A stretch of 64,000 nt of DNA, from NCBI GenBank assembly GCA_965261055.1, contig OZ253440.1, positions 434,001-498,000 on the forward strand, written 5' to 3'. Source of the stretch: G965261055 sp965261055 [NCBI: Fibrobacteria bacterium] (GTDB taxonomy: Bacteria > Fibrobacterota > Fibrobacteria > UBA11236). The position numbers and the translations under genes are program-made. The first letter of the stretch is position 1, and each line of letters starts with the position of its first letter. Shown one piece after another: positions 9,683 through 18,346 of this stretch. The notes under the pieces are model-generated. The model ran no database searches. It was not told where the DNA came from and worked only from the letters and a program-made list of their open reading frames with translations.

Positions 9683-9859
9683 TAAGGCTTTGTAGAATTT
9701 TACAGAAGTTTTAGAAATTTATAAATAAACTAGAAGTGACCAGTTTTTAAGCTAACAAAGACTTTGATTACTATAACAAAACTTAATTATATCTAAAATG
9801 ATATTAAAAATTTCTATTTTAGATTAAAAATTATTATCTAATCTTTTAATTATATTCTT
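9683..9859. other. Intergenic gap upstream of glyA
   Basis: A 177-base, very AT-rich gap. The last 60 bases contain repeated TAGATTA / TCTAATC-type stretches that could pair weakly, but I see no convincing riboswitch, tRNA or terminator. It presumably carries the glyA promoter. Confidence 0.4.
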
Positions 9860-11098
9860 ATGCAAAATTTACATCAAAAAGATCCTGAGATTTTAAAACT
9901 GATTGAGAAAGAAGCTGTTCGACAAGAAAATGAGCTTGAATTAGTTGCTTCTGAAAATTATACTAGTCCAGCTGTGATGGAGGCGTTAGGCACAGTTTTG
10001 ACAAATAAGTATTCTGAGGGTTATGTTGGAAAGCGTTACTATGCAGGTAACCAAGTGATTGATGAAATAGAGAGTTTGGCAATTAATCGAGCTAAACAAT
10101 TATTTTCAGCAGAACATGTGAATGTACAGCCACTTTCAGGTTCTCCAGCAAATGCAGCTGTTTATTTTTCAACTCTTCAGCATGGAGATAAAGTGATGGG
10201 TCTTAAATTAGACCATGGCGGACATTTATCTCATGGTCATCCTGTTAATTTTTCTGGTATGATGTATGATTTCGTTCAGTATGGTGTGGATGAAAAAACA
10301 GGTTTGCTAGATATGGATCAAGTTAGAGATACAGCTTTAAAGCATCGTCCTAAAATGTTGATAGCAGGTTTTTCCGCTTATTCTAGGAACATTGATTGGA
10401 AAGCTTTTAAATTTATTGCTGATGAAATAGGTGCGATTACTTTTGCAGATATTGCTCATATTGCTGGTCTTATTGCAGGTAAAGTGATTGAAAACCCTGT
10501 GCCTTTCTTTGATATCGTTACAACGACAACACATAAAACTTTAAGAGGTCCACGAGGGGCTATCATTATGTGTAAAGAACAATTTCAACAAGCCATAGAT
10601 TGTAGCGTTTTTCCTGGTTTACAAGGTGGCCCTCATGATCATATGACTGCGGCAAAAGCCGTTTGTTTTGGTGAAGCTCTTACAGAAGAGTTTCAAACCT
10701 ATGTTAAGCAGGTGATTAAGAACGCTCAGGTTCTATCTGACGATCTTATTTCGAGAGGTTACGATATTCTAACAGGTGGTACAGATAATCACTTAATGGT
10801 TGTTGACTTAAGGAGTAAGAATCGAACTGGAAAACAAGCTGAAAAAGCTTTGGAACATATTGGTATTTCATGTAGCCGTAGTACAATTCCAGGTGATACT
10901 CAAAAAGCAATGAATCCTTCTGGAATTCGTTTGGGGACTGCTGCCATTACGACACGAGGTTTAGGTGAAAAAGAAATGAAGATAATAGGAACTTTAATTG
11001 ATGAAGTAATTCTAAACTATGATAAAGAAACAGTTTTGGATCAAATTCGTCTAAAAATTCAGGAATTGTGTCAAAAATTTCCTCTTTATAAGTTGTAG
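9860..11098 (+). CDS. glyA: Serine hydroxymethyltransferase
   Basis: GlyA is a PLP enzyme interconverting serine plus tetrahydrofolate with glycine plus 5,10-methylene-THF, the main one-carbon source. At 412 residues it matches the bacterial norm. The PLP lysine is K226 in TTTTHKTLRGPRG, preceded by the cofactor-contacting D197 and H200 (FADIAHIAGL). LVASENYTSPAV near the N-terminus and YSEGYVGKRYYAGN are family signatures. The start follows the 177-base gap. pyrF begins two bases after the stop, so the two genes are probably co-transcribed. Confidence 0.97.
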   Translation: MQNLHQKDPEILKLIEKEAVRQENELELVASENYTSPAVMEALGTVLTNKYSEGYVGKRYYAGNQVIDEIESLAINRAKQLFSAEHVNVQPLSGSPANAAVYFSTLQHGDKVMGLKLDHGGHLSHGHPVNFSGMMYDFVQYGVDEKTGLLDMDQVRDTALKHRPKMLIAGFSAYSRNIDWKAFKFIADEIGAITFADIAHIAGLIAGKVIENPVPFFDIVTTTTHKTLRGPRGAIIMCKEQFQQAIDCSVFPGLQGGPHDHMTAAKAVCFGEALTEEFQTYVKQVIKNAQVLSDDLISRGYDILTGGTDNHLMVVDLRSKNRTGKQAEKALEHIGISCSRSTIPGDTQKAMNPSGIRLGTAAITTRGLGEKEMKIIGTLIDEVILNYDKETVLDQIRLKIQELCQKFPLYKL

Positions 11099-11100
11099 TT

Positions 11101-11946
11101 TTGAATTATAAACAGAGATTAACACAACGAATTATAAAGGTTAAAAACCCTATTTGTATGGGGATAGATCCAGTTTTGGAAAAATTGCCTCTTCAAGGAT
11201 CTTTTACATATGTTGTTGAAGGTTTTTTCTTAACTGTTTTGGATCAAATGGAAAAGCAATCTATTTATCCAGTTGCTGTTAAACCTAATATGGCTTTTTT
11301 TGAAGCTTATGGTGTAGAGGGTCTACAGGTCTTAAAGAATATAATAGAAGCTTATCAAAAACAGGGTTGTATGGTTATTTTAGATGCAAAACGAGGTGAT
11401 ATTCTATCTACATCTGTGGCTTACGCAAAAATGGCTTTTGAATATTTTAGAGTAGATGCTGTAACACTTTCGCCTTATATGGGTTATGATGTCGTTAAAC
11501 CATTTCAAGAAAAATCTGAATCTCAAGGTATTTATGTCTTGGTACGAACTTCTAACCCTTCGGCAGGTGATTTTCAAAACCTAAACATAGATGGTAAACC
11601 TTTGTATTACAAAGTGGCAGAGCAACTTTTAGATTGGAACGATGGTAATCTTGCCGCTGTTGTTGGTGCTACTGCTTTAGATGAAATGAAAGAGCTACTT
11701 AAACTTTGGAAGAGTGAAATACCTTGTTTAATTCCAGGAGTTTCTATTGATGGAGTGGGGCAAGGTGCTGTTTTTGAAGATGTTGTAAGTGTTTTACAGC
11801 AAAAGGGTAAATTAGATCCAATTCATTTAATTAATATTTCTTCAGGATTGAGTTCTTCTTTTCATAAATATCCCGAATTGCATTTTTCTGAGGGAATTTT
11901 AAAAACTCTTAAAGAAATAGTAAATATATTTAAAACTATGTTTTAA
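11101..11946 (+). CDS. pyrF: Orotidine 5'-phosphate decarboxylase, type 2
   Basis: PyrF performs the last step of UMP synthesis, decarboxylating OMP. The 281-residue protein belongs to the longer type 2 subfamily: substrate Asp in MGIDPVLEKLP (20-30), AVKPNMAFFEAYG (59-71), and the catalytic DAKRGD at 95-100 with K97. The phosphate-binding region is in ALVPGVS-like ...CLIPGVSIDGVGQ. The start is TTG 11101, two bases after glyA, and no better ATG is available. Dihydroorotase pyrC is about 7 kb away on the other strand, so the pathway genes are scattered. Confidence 0.93.
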   Translation: MNYKQRLTQRIIKVKNPICMGIDPVLEKLPLQGSFTYVVEGFFLTVLDQMEKQSIYPVAVKPNMAFFEAYGVEGLQVLKNIIEAYQKQGCMVILDAKRGDILSTSVAYAKMAFEYFRVDAVTLSPYMGYDVVKPFQEKSESQGIYVLVRTSNPSAGDFQNLNIDGKPLYYKVAEQLLDWNDGNLAAVVGATALDEMKELLKLWKSEIPCLIPGVSIDGVGQGAVFEDVVSVLQQKGKLDPIHLINISSGLSSSFHKYPELHFSEGILKTLKEIVNIFKTMF

Positions 11947-11988
11947 ACTTTCTAATTTTATTATTATAAGTAATAGTAAGGAGTAATC

Positions 11989-12336
11989 GTGGAGCGTAAA
12001 CATCATTTTGGTTTTTTAGTTTTTTTTATCTTTTTAGGTTTTTTGATTGGTGGAGCTTTTAGTGAAATTTTGGGTGCTCTTTTTTCTCAAATAAATGAAC
12101 TTATGGGGTTTGAAAAAGTCAATCCTATTTATAGTTTTTTTGTGACTGCTTTTGAGTTCAATTTTGGAATGGCTAAGACCATTTTAAATGATGGTTCTAC
12201 TGGATACAATATCCCTGTATTGGATTTACATCTTATTAAAATTCCAATTGCCTTTGGTTTTAAAATTAATATTTGTGCTGTCTTTGGGATGGTTCTTAGT
12301 TTGTTATTTTACAATTTTTTGTTTCTTAAAAGGTAA
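11989..12336 (+). CDS. Small membrane protein, DUF4321 family
   Basis: A 115-residue protein with a GTG start at 11989 preceded by a good AAGGAG ribosome-binding site. It has a hydrophobic segment at about 7-30 (FLVFFIFLGFLIGGAF) and another at about 88-112 near the C-terminus, with a hydrophilic-amphipathic middle. The layout and the GGAFSEILGA pattern fit DUF4321, a small uncharacterised inner-membrane family that I recall from Deltaproteobacteria and Firmicutes. It lies 8 bases before gatA. Function is unknown; the family assignment is from recall. Confidence 0.6.
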   Translation: MERKHHFGFLVFFIFLGFLIGGAFSEILGALFSQINELMGFEKVNPIYSFFVTAFEFNFGMAKTILNDGSTGYNIPVLDLHLIKIPIAFGFKINICAVFGMVLSLLFYNFLFLKR

Positions 12337-12344
12337 TATGGAAA

Positions 12345-13760
12345 ATGGGAAATCTTAAAGAAATTGCAAGAAAGATTCTTAATCAAGAAGTTTCAGCTGT
12401 TGATACTATTCAAAAATCTCTAGATTCCATTGAAAAACAAAGGGATTTAAATTCTTATATTAGTGTTTTTAATAAAGCAGCTATTGAACGAGCTAACAAA
12501 ATAGATCAAGAAATAAAAGCAGGTATTTCTCAAGGTTTGCTGGCAGGTGTTCCTATCGCAATAAAAGATACCATTGTAACAAAACAAGGAAGAACAACTT
12601 GTGGCTCTAAAATGTTAGAGGATTTTAAAGGCATTTATCAGGCTACTGTTTTAGAACGACTTGAAAAGGAAGGAGCTATTTTTATTGGTAAAACAAATAC
12701 CGATGAATTTGCGATGGGTTCTTCCACTGAAACAAGTGCTTTTGGTCGATCTTTGAATCCATTAGATAATTCTTTAATTCCAGGTGGCTCATCTGGTGGG
12801 TCAGCTAGTGCAGTAGCATCTAAAACAGTTTTAGCAGCACTTGGGTCAGATACTGGTGGCTCTATTAGGCAACCTGCGGCTTGTTGTGGTATCGTTGGTG
12901 TCAAACCTACTTATGGTCGTGTTTCTCGTTATGGATTAGTTGCTTTTGCATCATCGTTAGATCAAATTGGACCAATGACTTCGTCTGTTGAAGATGCTGC
13001 TCTTATGCTTAACATTATTGCTGGAAAAGATCCGAAAGATCAAACAAGTTCTTCGGTTTCTGTTCCCGATTTTAGTGAAAATATTCAGGAAGGTATAAAA
13101 GATAAAACAATTGGATATGTTAAAGAATGTTTTGATGAGAGCGTTAATCCTCTGATATGTGAAGCTGTCCAAAAGTCCCTAGATAAACTAAAATCTGTGG
13201 GTGCTAATTTAAAAGAGGTTTCTTTACCTCATTTAAAATATGGTGTTTCCACTTATTATGTTATTGCTACTGCTGAAGCATCTTCTAATCTTTCTAGATA
13301 TGACGGTGTTAAGTTTACAAAGCGTTCTTCAGATGTAAGTGATTTAAACGATTTGTATACTCGAACGCGTTCTGAATTTTTTGGAGAAGAAGTTCAACGG
13401 CGTATTTTATTGGGATCATATGTTTTAAGTTCTGGTTTTTATGAGGCTTATTATTTGCAGGCTCAAAAAATGAGAACCCAAATAACCCAAGATTTTACCA
13501 AAGTTTTTGAAAGCGTTGATTTTATTACAATGCCAACAATGCCCGATTTTCCAGCTCCAATTAATTCGTTTGAAGGGGATCCTTTAAAGGCCTATTTACA
13601 GGATGTCTTTACAGTTGGTTTAAATCTGTCTGGGTTACCTGGTATATCTGTTCCTATCAACACGAACAAATCTAAACTTTCGACTTCTTTACAATTAATT
13701 GCTCCTGCTTTTCAAGAGAAAGAGCTTTTTAAATTGGCTTATACAGTAGAAAATCTTTAA
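12345..13760 (+). CDS. gatA: Asp-tRNA(Asn)/Glu-tRNA(Gln) amidotransferase subunit A
   Basis: GatA is the glutaminase subunit of GatCAB, which converts mischarged Glu-tRNA(Gln) and/or Asp-tRNA(Asn) to the correct amide. The amidase Ser-cisSer-Lys triad is readable: K74 (AIKDTI), S149 (GGSSGGSA) and S173 (DTGGSIRQP), with the same spacing as known GatA proteins. Length is 471 residues. gatB and gatC are not beside it. It follows the DUF4321 gene by 8 bases. Confidence 0.95.
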   Translation: MGNLKEIARKILNQEVSAVDTIQKSLDSIEKQRDLNSYISVFNKAAIERANKIDQEIKAGISQGLLAGVPIAIKDTIVTKQGRTTCGSKMLEDFKGIYQATVLERLEKEGAIFIGKTNTDEFAMGSSTETSAFGRSLNPLDNSLIPGGSSGGSASAVASKTVLAALGSDTGGSIRQPAACCGIVGVKPTYGRVSRYGLVAFASSLDQIGPMTSSVEDAALMLNIIAGKDPKDQTSSSVSVPDFSENIQEGIKDKTIGYVKECFDESVNPLICEAVQKSLDKLKSVGANLKEVSLPHLKYGVSTYYVIATAEASSNLSRYDGVKFTKRSSDVSDLNDLYTRTRSEFFGEEVQRRILLGSYVLSSGFYEAYYLQAQKMRTQITQDFTKVFESVDFITMPTMPDFPAPINSFEGDPLKAYLQDVFTVGLNLSGLPGISVPINTNKSKLSTSLQLIAPAFQEKELFKLAYTVENL

Positions 13761-13791
13761 AGTTTGTCGAATGAAATAATAAGGAAGTTGT

Positions 13792-14505
13792 ATGAATACA
13801 AATATATCAAACACAACGAATATAGCTTTAATGTATAAAGCAAGAAAATCATTAAAAGGTAAATGGGGTTTAGCAATAGGAACAGAAGTTATAGTTCTTA
13901 TAATAGTTAATATAATCCTCGGGTTAGAATTGTTAATTCCATTGTTAGAAGGGTTAATTTTATTAGTACTGTTGCCCCAAATTTTTCTAGGACAATCATT
14001 TTTTTATTTATCTATTTCCCGTAACCAAGAGGCAAAATTTGGGCAATTATTTAACTCTTTCCAAGATGGAAATAAATTTATAACAGCCATTGGATCATGT
14101 CTTATGGTACTAATGTTTGTTGGGACTATTACGTTTTTAGGTGTGTTTATATTTGCGATAATACCCTTGATTTCTGTTTATGGGTTGTGGTTAGGCGTCG
14201 TCAGCATGCTTAGTTGTATTACATGCCTAGCATACCTAGTCATTCTGTGTTGTACTTTTTCAATGATATTTTATATTGTGGCAGATGGCACAAGAGTAGG
14301 CTCTTTTAGAGCGATAAAGAAGAGTTATAATATGATGAAAGGGAATAAATGGAAATACTTTTGTTTGAACGTTAGATTTATTGGATGGGGATTATTGTCA
14401 ATTCTTACCCTTGGAATAGGATTTTTATGGTTATGCCCTTATATTAGAGTAAGTAGAGTGAATTTTTATAATGATATTGTAGAAAAAGAAGATATTCCTT
14501 ATTAA
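13792..14505 (+). CDS. Integral membrane protein, DUF975-like
   Basis: A 237-residue protein with about five or six membrane segments. It begins with a cytoplasmic KARKSLKGKWGLAIG motif and ends CPYIRVSRVNFYNDIVE. The Arg-x-x-Leu-(Lys/Gly)-x-x-Trp opening and the PY...FY close resemble DUF975 proteins, whose function is unknown. It follows gatA by 31 bases with an AAGGAAG ribosome-binding site. A small AT palindrome follows the stop. The family call is tentative; membrane character is clear. Confidence 0.6.
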   Translation: MNTNISNTTNIALMYKARKSLKGKWGLAIGTEVIVLIIVNIILGLELLIPLLEGLILLVLLPQIFLGQSFFYLSISRNQEAKFGQLFNSFQDGNKFITAIGSCLMVLMFVGTITFLGVFIFAIIPLISVYGLWLGVVSMLSCITCLAYLVILCCTFSMIFYIVADGTRVGSFRAIKKSYNMMKGNKWKYFCLNVRFIGWGLLSILTLGIGFLWLCPYIRVSRVNFYNDIVEKEDIPY

Positions 14506-14530
14506 TTATTTTAATTAGAAATTAATTAAT

Positions 14531-14550
14531 AATTGTTTAACAATTTTTAC
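14531..14550 (+). terminator. Possible weak terminator
   Basis: AATTG-TTTAA-CAATT forms a 5-bp stem with a 5-base loop, followed directly by TTTTT. It is AT-only and therefore weak. About 20 bases further on, GGCGGGTTTTTT (14570-14581) looks like the 3' half of a terminator whose 5' arm I cannot find. Confidence 0.3.
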
Positions 14551-14590
14551 AGTTAATTTAAACTTATTAGGCGGGTTTTTTAAGTATATC

Positions 14591-15184
14591 ATGAAATGGG
14601 TTTTAGCTACTTATAACCAACATAAGTTACAAGAAATGCAAGCTTTTATTATTGAAAAATCTTTGAATATTCAGCTTTTATCGTTGTCCGATATAGGCTT
14701 TAATCAAAGTGTTCCAGAAACTGGGACAACTTTTACTGAAAATGCTTTGATAAAAGCTAAAATTGTTTCTATAAAAACAAAATACCCAGTCTTATCTGAT
14801 GATAGTGGTCTAATAGTAGAAGCTTTAAATGGAGCTCCAGGAATTTTTTCAGCTCGTTATGCTGGAAATACAGCAACGGACAGTGAAAATAATCAAAAAT
14901 TATTAAATAAACTTGAAAATAAATTAAACCGCAAAGCTCGTTTTATTTGTGTTTTGTGCTTATTTTATAATTCAGAAGAACCACTTTTTTTTAAAGGAAG
15001 TTGTTTAGGAAAAATTGGACTAGAAGTAATAGGAGAACAAGGTTTTGGTTATGATCCTTTGTTTATTCCAGAAGGTTATTCAGAAAGTTTTGCAACTTTA
15101 GGGTCTAGAATTAAAAAAAATATAAGCCATCGCACAAAAGCTTTAGAACTTGTTGTTAATTATTTAGAAAGAATTAACGAATAG
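14591..15184 (+). CDS. rdgB: dITP/XTP pyrophosphatase (HAM1 family)
   Basis: This enzyme hydrolyses non-canonical purine NTPs (ITP, dITP, XTP) to monophosphates and so protects DNA and RNA. The 197-residue length is standard. Signatures are the N-terminal LATYNQHKLQEM, the acidic metal site in LSDDSGLIVEAL (about 68-79), SARYAG, and the nucleobase pocket GFGYDPLFIP. The 3' end overlaps convergent gmk by 21 bases. Confidence 0.95.
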   Translation: MKWVLATYNQHKLQEMQAFIIEKSLNIQLLSLSDIGFNQSVPETGTTFTENALIKAKIVSIKTKYPVLSDDSGLIVEALNGAPGIFSARYAGNTATDSENNQKLLNKLENKLNRKARFICVLCLFYNSEEPLFFKGSCLGKIGLEVIGEQGFGYDPLFIPEGYSESFATLGSRIKKNISHRTKALELVVNYLERINE

Positions 15185-15766
15185 CTTTTTTAGATTAGAT
15201 GAATTCTTTATAATGATTTTCTGAAGATCTTTGACTGTTTGTTCAAAATCATCGTTAATAAGAGTATATTGGTATGTACCTTTATCTTTTGCTATTTTCA
15301 TTTCTTCAATAGCGTTCCTCATACGTAATTGCACAGTTTCTTCGTTATCTTGTTGTCTAGAGCGTATACGTCTTTCCAACTCTTTTAGATTGGGTGGCAA
15401 AATCAAAATTCCTATTGTATTTGGGAAGTATTTATCAAATTTTAACTTCCCATAAACATCTAAATCCATAATGAGACTTTGTTTGTTTTTAACATTGGTT
15501 TCAACTGTTTCAATTAGTGTTCCATAATAGTTATTATGTACCTTCATGTATTCGGCAAACAAATTATTACTAATCATTATTTTAAACTCTTCTGTTGTTT
15601 TAAAATAGTAGTGTACGCCATTTTGTTCTTGAGGTCGAGGAGATCGAGTTGTAACTGAAATAGAATATTGCAATTTTGGAAATAATTGCATTATTTGTTT
15701 TTGAAGAGATGTCTTGCCAGCTCCTGACGGAGCTGAAAAAACAAAAATAGACGACGATGACTTCAT
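15164..15766 (-). CDS. gmk: Guanylate kinase
   Basis: Gmk phosphorylates GMP and dGMP to the diphosphates. The P-loop APSGAGKTS spans 12-20, and the GMP-binding SVTTRSPRPQEQNGVHY stretch follows. Length is 200 residues, typical. The C-terminus overlaps convergent rdgB by 21 bases. It lies downstream of the pyrC-plsC-rnr group, with a terminator-like hairpin in the 73-base gap that separates them, so it probably has its own promoter or is read through. Confidence 0.96.
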   Translation of the reverse strand: MKSSSSIFVFSAPSGAGKTSLQKQIMQLFPKLQYSISVTTRSPRPQEQNGVHYYFKTTEEFKIMISNNLFAEYMKVHNNYYGTLIETVETNVKNKQSLIMDLDVYGKLKFDKYFPNTIGILILPPNLKELERRIRSRQQDNEETVQLRMRNAIEEMKIAKDKGTYQYTLINDDFEQTVKDLQKIIIKNSSNLKKLFVNSF

Positions 15767-15778
15767 TGAAAAACTAAG

Positions 15779-15819
15779 ATAAAAAATATTACCTTAAGAC
15801 TTCTAGGTTTTTGAGGTAA
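15779..15819 (-). terminator. Rho-independent terminator-like hairpin after rnr
   Basis: Read on the minus strand, TTACCT (15819-15814) pairs with AGGTAA (15794-15789) across a 19-base loop, and the 3' side is followed by TATTTTTTAT. It sits between the end of rnr and the start of gmk, where the pyrC-plsC-rnr transcript would be expected to end. The stem is short, so efficiency is doubtful. Confidence 0.45.
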
Positions 15820-15839
15820 GCTTTCTTTCTAAAGTAAAT

Positions 15840-17627
15840 TTAATGAACTCTAAAACGAATCATAGCATCAATAGGTGATGTGGTTTCTAGAAAAACTTTG
15901 ATTGTTTGTCCTAATTTAAATTTTTTGTTTAGTCTTTTCCCTTTTAATACTTGAGTCTGCTCTATAAAAATATAATAGTCATCGGTTAAGCAAAAAATAG
16001 GAATCCATTCCTCTCCAGAGACTTTGGAGTCCTGAAAGATAAACGCAAAGCCTTTTTCATTGATTTCTGTAATTGTGGCATCAAATAGATCGCCAATTCT
16101 GTCTTTTAGAATCCAAGCTAAGGCTACTTTATTACTATCACGTTCTAATTTAGTTGTCTCTATTTCAATCTGTGAAATAGATTCTGCTTTATGTGCTATG
16201 GATTCCGTATTTTTTTTAGATACTTTTTTTGTTTGCAGAAACTGTTTCATTAATCGATGATTCCATAAATCTGGATAACGGCGAATAGGGGATGTAAAAT
16301 GGGCGTAATTTTTAAAACCTAAGGCGAAGTGACCCAAATTTTCTTCGGAGTAAACGGCTTTTTTCATTGTCCTTAAAATTTGTCGTTGGATATTATTAGA
16401 TTGAATCCCTTTAGAATGATTAAGATCTAAACTAGAAAGAAGGTTAGCATAAATACGTCGATAATCTTGATTAAGTTTATTTTTATGATGGATACTATTT
16501 ACAATTTTTAACCATTTTTTGGGGTTGCAAATAATTTTGGGCTGATTTGCCAGACTTAAGACATTTTCTCGATCTGGATTTTCATGAATGCGGTAGAGGC
16601 CCTGTATGTGATTTTGTTTCATAAATTGAGCACAACATTGGTTACAAATAAGCATAAAATCTTCAATCCATTGATAAGATGGTAAGCGTTCAATTTGTTT
16701 TGAAAGAGAAGGCTCTCCATTTGAATCTAGTACAATTTTTGTTTCTGGAAAATCAAATTCAATAATATGTTGTCGTTGAGACTTTATTAAATTAGCTAAG
16801 GAGACTAAATCTTTAAAATAAGTATTTGGTTTTTGATATTCCTTCCAAGCTTCTTCATAGGTGTAGAATCTTTTCACTTGGATAATACTTTCAAAAAAAG
16901 AAAAATCAAGAAGCTTACCATAGGTATCTAGTTGTATAGAACAAGTGAAAGCTAATCGTTGTCTGTTTTCTTTTAAGCTGCATAGGTTGTTAGACAGCTT
17001 TTTGGGTAGCATAGAAACAACTTTCCATGGAAGATAGCGAGTAAAGCTTCGTTGGAAAGCTTCTTTATCTAATAAGCTATTTTCTATAATGTATTCAGAT
17101 ACATCAGCAATATGCACATTTAAAATCCATCCTGATTTTATTTTTTTAAAACTAATAGCGTCATCGTGATCACGAGCACCATGAGGGTCAATGGTAATGA
17201 TATGATCTTGAGTTAAGTCTTTTCGCTGAGGGTAGTCTTGAATTTGCGGTTCTTTTAAATTTTTGAGATTTTTGATAATTTCTTCAGAAAAATCTTCTTT
17301 GAAGAAAATATTTTTTTCGTAGAATTTTTTAGACACTTCTAAGAAGGAGTCTTCGCAAGTATGACCAATAATATTATTTTGAAAAAATTTGTTTTTAGAG
17401 ACAATCACCTTATCCCTAATTTTAGCTTTTCCTAGATTTTTGGGTAGAATTTTTATTTGTTGTTGAGAATCTTTTACTTCAACATAGTATTGGTTCTGAA
17501 TTTTGATAAGAATTCCAGAGAAGCTTAAAGTAGTTTCTTTCTTTTGAGGCTTTACTCGTTTTTCTTGAACAGAAGAGTTTCTGTGAAATATTTTTTTCGT
17601 AGAATTTTTATTTTTTTTATTTAACAT
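15840..17627 (-). CDS. rnr: Ribonuclease R/RNB-family 3'-5' exoribonuclease
   Basis: This is a processive 3'-5' exoribonuclease. The 595 residues begin with a very basic, low-complexity tail (1-35), then a short OB-like region, the RNB catalytic domain from about 143 with the metal-binding Asp cluster DPHGARDHDDAIS (D147, D153, D155, D156), HFTSPIRRYPD near its end, and a C-terminal S1 domain (about 510-595). It is shorter than E. coli RNase R (813) because much of the N-terminal CSD/HTH region is missing. The start codon overlaps the plsC stop by one base. Confidence 0.9.
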   Translation of the reverse strand: MLNKKNKNSTKKIFHRNSSVQEKRVKPQKKETTLSFSGILIKIQNQYYVEVKDSQQQIKILPKNLGKAKIRDKVIVSKNKFFQNNIIGHTCEDSFLEVSKKFYEKNIFFKEDFSEEIIKNLKNLKEPQIQDYPQRKDLTQDHIITIDPHGARDHDDAISFKKIKSGWILNVHIADVSEYIIENSLLDKEAFQRSFTRYLPWKVVSMLPKKLSNNLCSLKENRQRLAFTCSIQLDTYGKLLDFSFFESIIQVKRFYTYEEAWKEYQKPNTYFKDLVSLANLIKSQRQHIIEFDFPETKIVLDSNGEPSLSKQIERLPSYQWIEDFMLICNQCCAQFMKQNHIQGLYRIHENPDRENVLSLANQPKIICNPKKWLKIVNSIHHKNKLNQDYRRIYANLLSSLDLNHSKGIQSNNIQRQILRTMKKAVYSEENLGHFALGFKNYAHFTSPIRRYPDLWNHRLMKQFLQTKKVSKKNTESIAHKAESISQIEIETTKLERDSNKVALAWILKDRIGDLFDATITEINEKGFAFIFQDSKVSGEEWIPIFCLTDDYYIFIEQTQVLKGKRLNKKFKLGQTIKVFLETTSPIDAMIRFRVH

Positions 17628-18346
17628 TAGGTAAGTATAGCACTTTTTATTTTTTGTTTAATTACTTCAGAAAAATCATTAAAATTATTGAAATCACTAG
17701 GATAGACTAATGAGTGAACAGTTGCTTTAAGCGTTTCTGATGTTAGTATACAGGGTTTTTTTGGTAAAACTTGCCAAGTATTAAGACTAAGAGGAAGAAT
17801 TGGGATTTTACTATTGTAGGAAATACGAAGCATTCCTTGTTTGAATGGAAGTATTTTACCGTCCAATGTTCGAGATCCCTCAGGAAAAAATGCATAAGCA
17901 ACACCTTTATTCACATTCTCTTTTATAGAACGGATTGTTTTTTTCATGGTTTTAGGATTTTTGCGATCAATAAAAATACAATAACTTCTAAGCATTACAT
18001 ATTTAAAAAATGGAATTCTTGAGAGCTCAATTTTTGCTAAAAATCCAATAATTTTAATCTTTATTAAGATTAGAGGAATATCTAAAAAACTTTGATGATT
18101 GCTGGCGATAAAGAAGCCTTCGGAATCATTTGGAATATTTTTTTTTCCGCTAATTTGGATTTTGATACGTCCAACTTTAAAAGCTAGTGTCATATATTTT
18201 GAAACACATTTGAAAATAAAAAAGGGGTCTTTTGAGAAAAAAGATAAGAATACCAATAAAGAGGCAACTGGAAGTAAACTTCCAAAAACAAATGTGAAAT
18301 ATAGTAGCCAGAAAAAGCGGTTTCTAAAGGTGATTTTATTTTTCAT
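17627..18346 (-). CDS. plsC: 1-acyl-sn-glycerol-3-phosphate acyltransferase
   Basis: PlsC acylates lysophosphatidic acid to phosphatidic acid at the inner membrane. With the start at ATG 18346 (MKNKITFRNRFF) it has 239 residues; the frame stays open to 18478, but that extension lies inside pyrC and matches nothing. There is a membrane segment at about 11-37, the catalytic HQSFLD (H84, D89), and the glycerol-phosphate-binding FPEGSRT (about 154-160). It overlaps the end of pyrC by 11 bases and the start of rnr by one, so pyrC-plsC-rnr form one transcription unit. Confidence 0.9.
   Translation of the reverse strand: MKNKITFRNRFFWLLYFTFVFGSLLPVASLLVFLSFFSKDPFFIFKCVSKYMTLAFKVGRIKIQISGKKNIPNDSEGFFIASNHQSFLDIPLILIKIKIIGFLAKIELSRIPFFKYVMLRSYCIFIDRKNPKTMKKTIRSIKENVNKGVAYAFFPEGSRTLDGKILPFKQGMLRISYNSKIPILPLSLNTWQVLPKKPCILTSETLKATVHSLVYPSDFNNFNDFSEVIKQKIKSAILT

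Noticed and set aside
9683-9859. Glycine riboswitch or other leader upstream of glyA
   Set aside because: No conserved aptamer sequence; only AT-rich low-complexity DNA.
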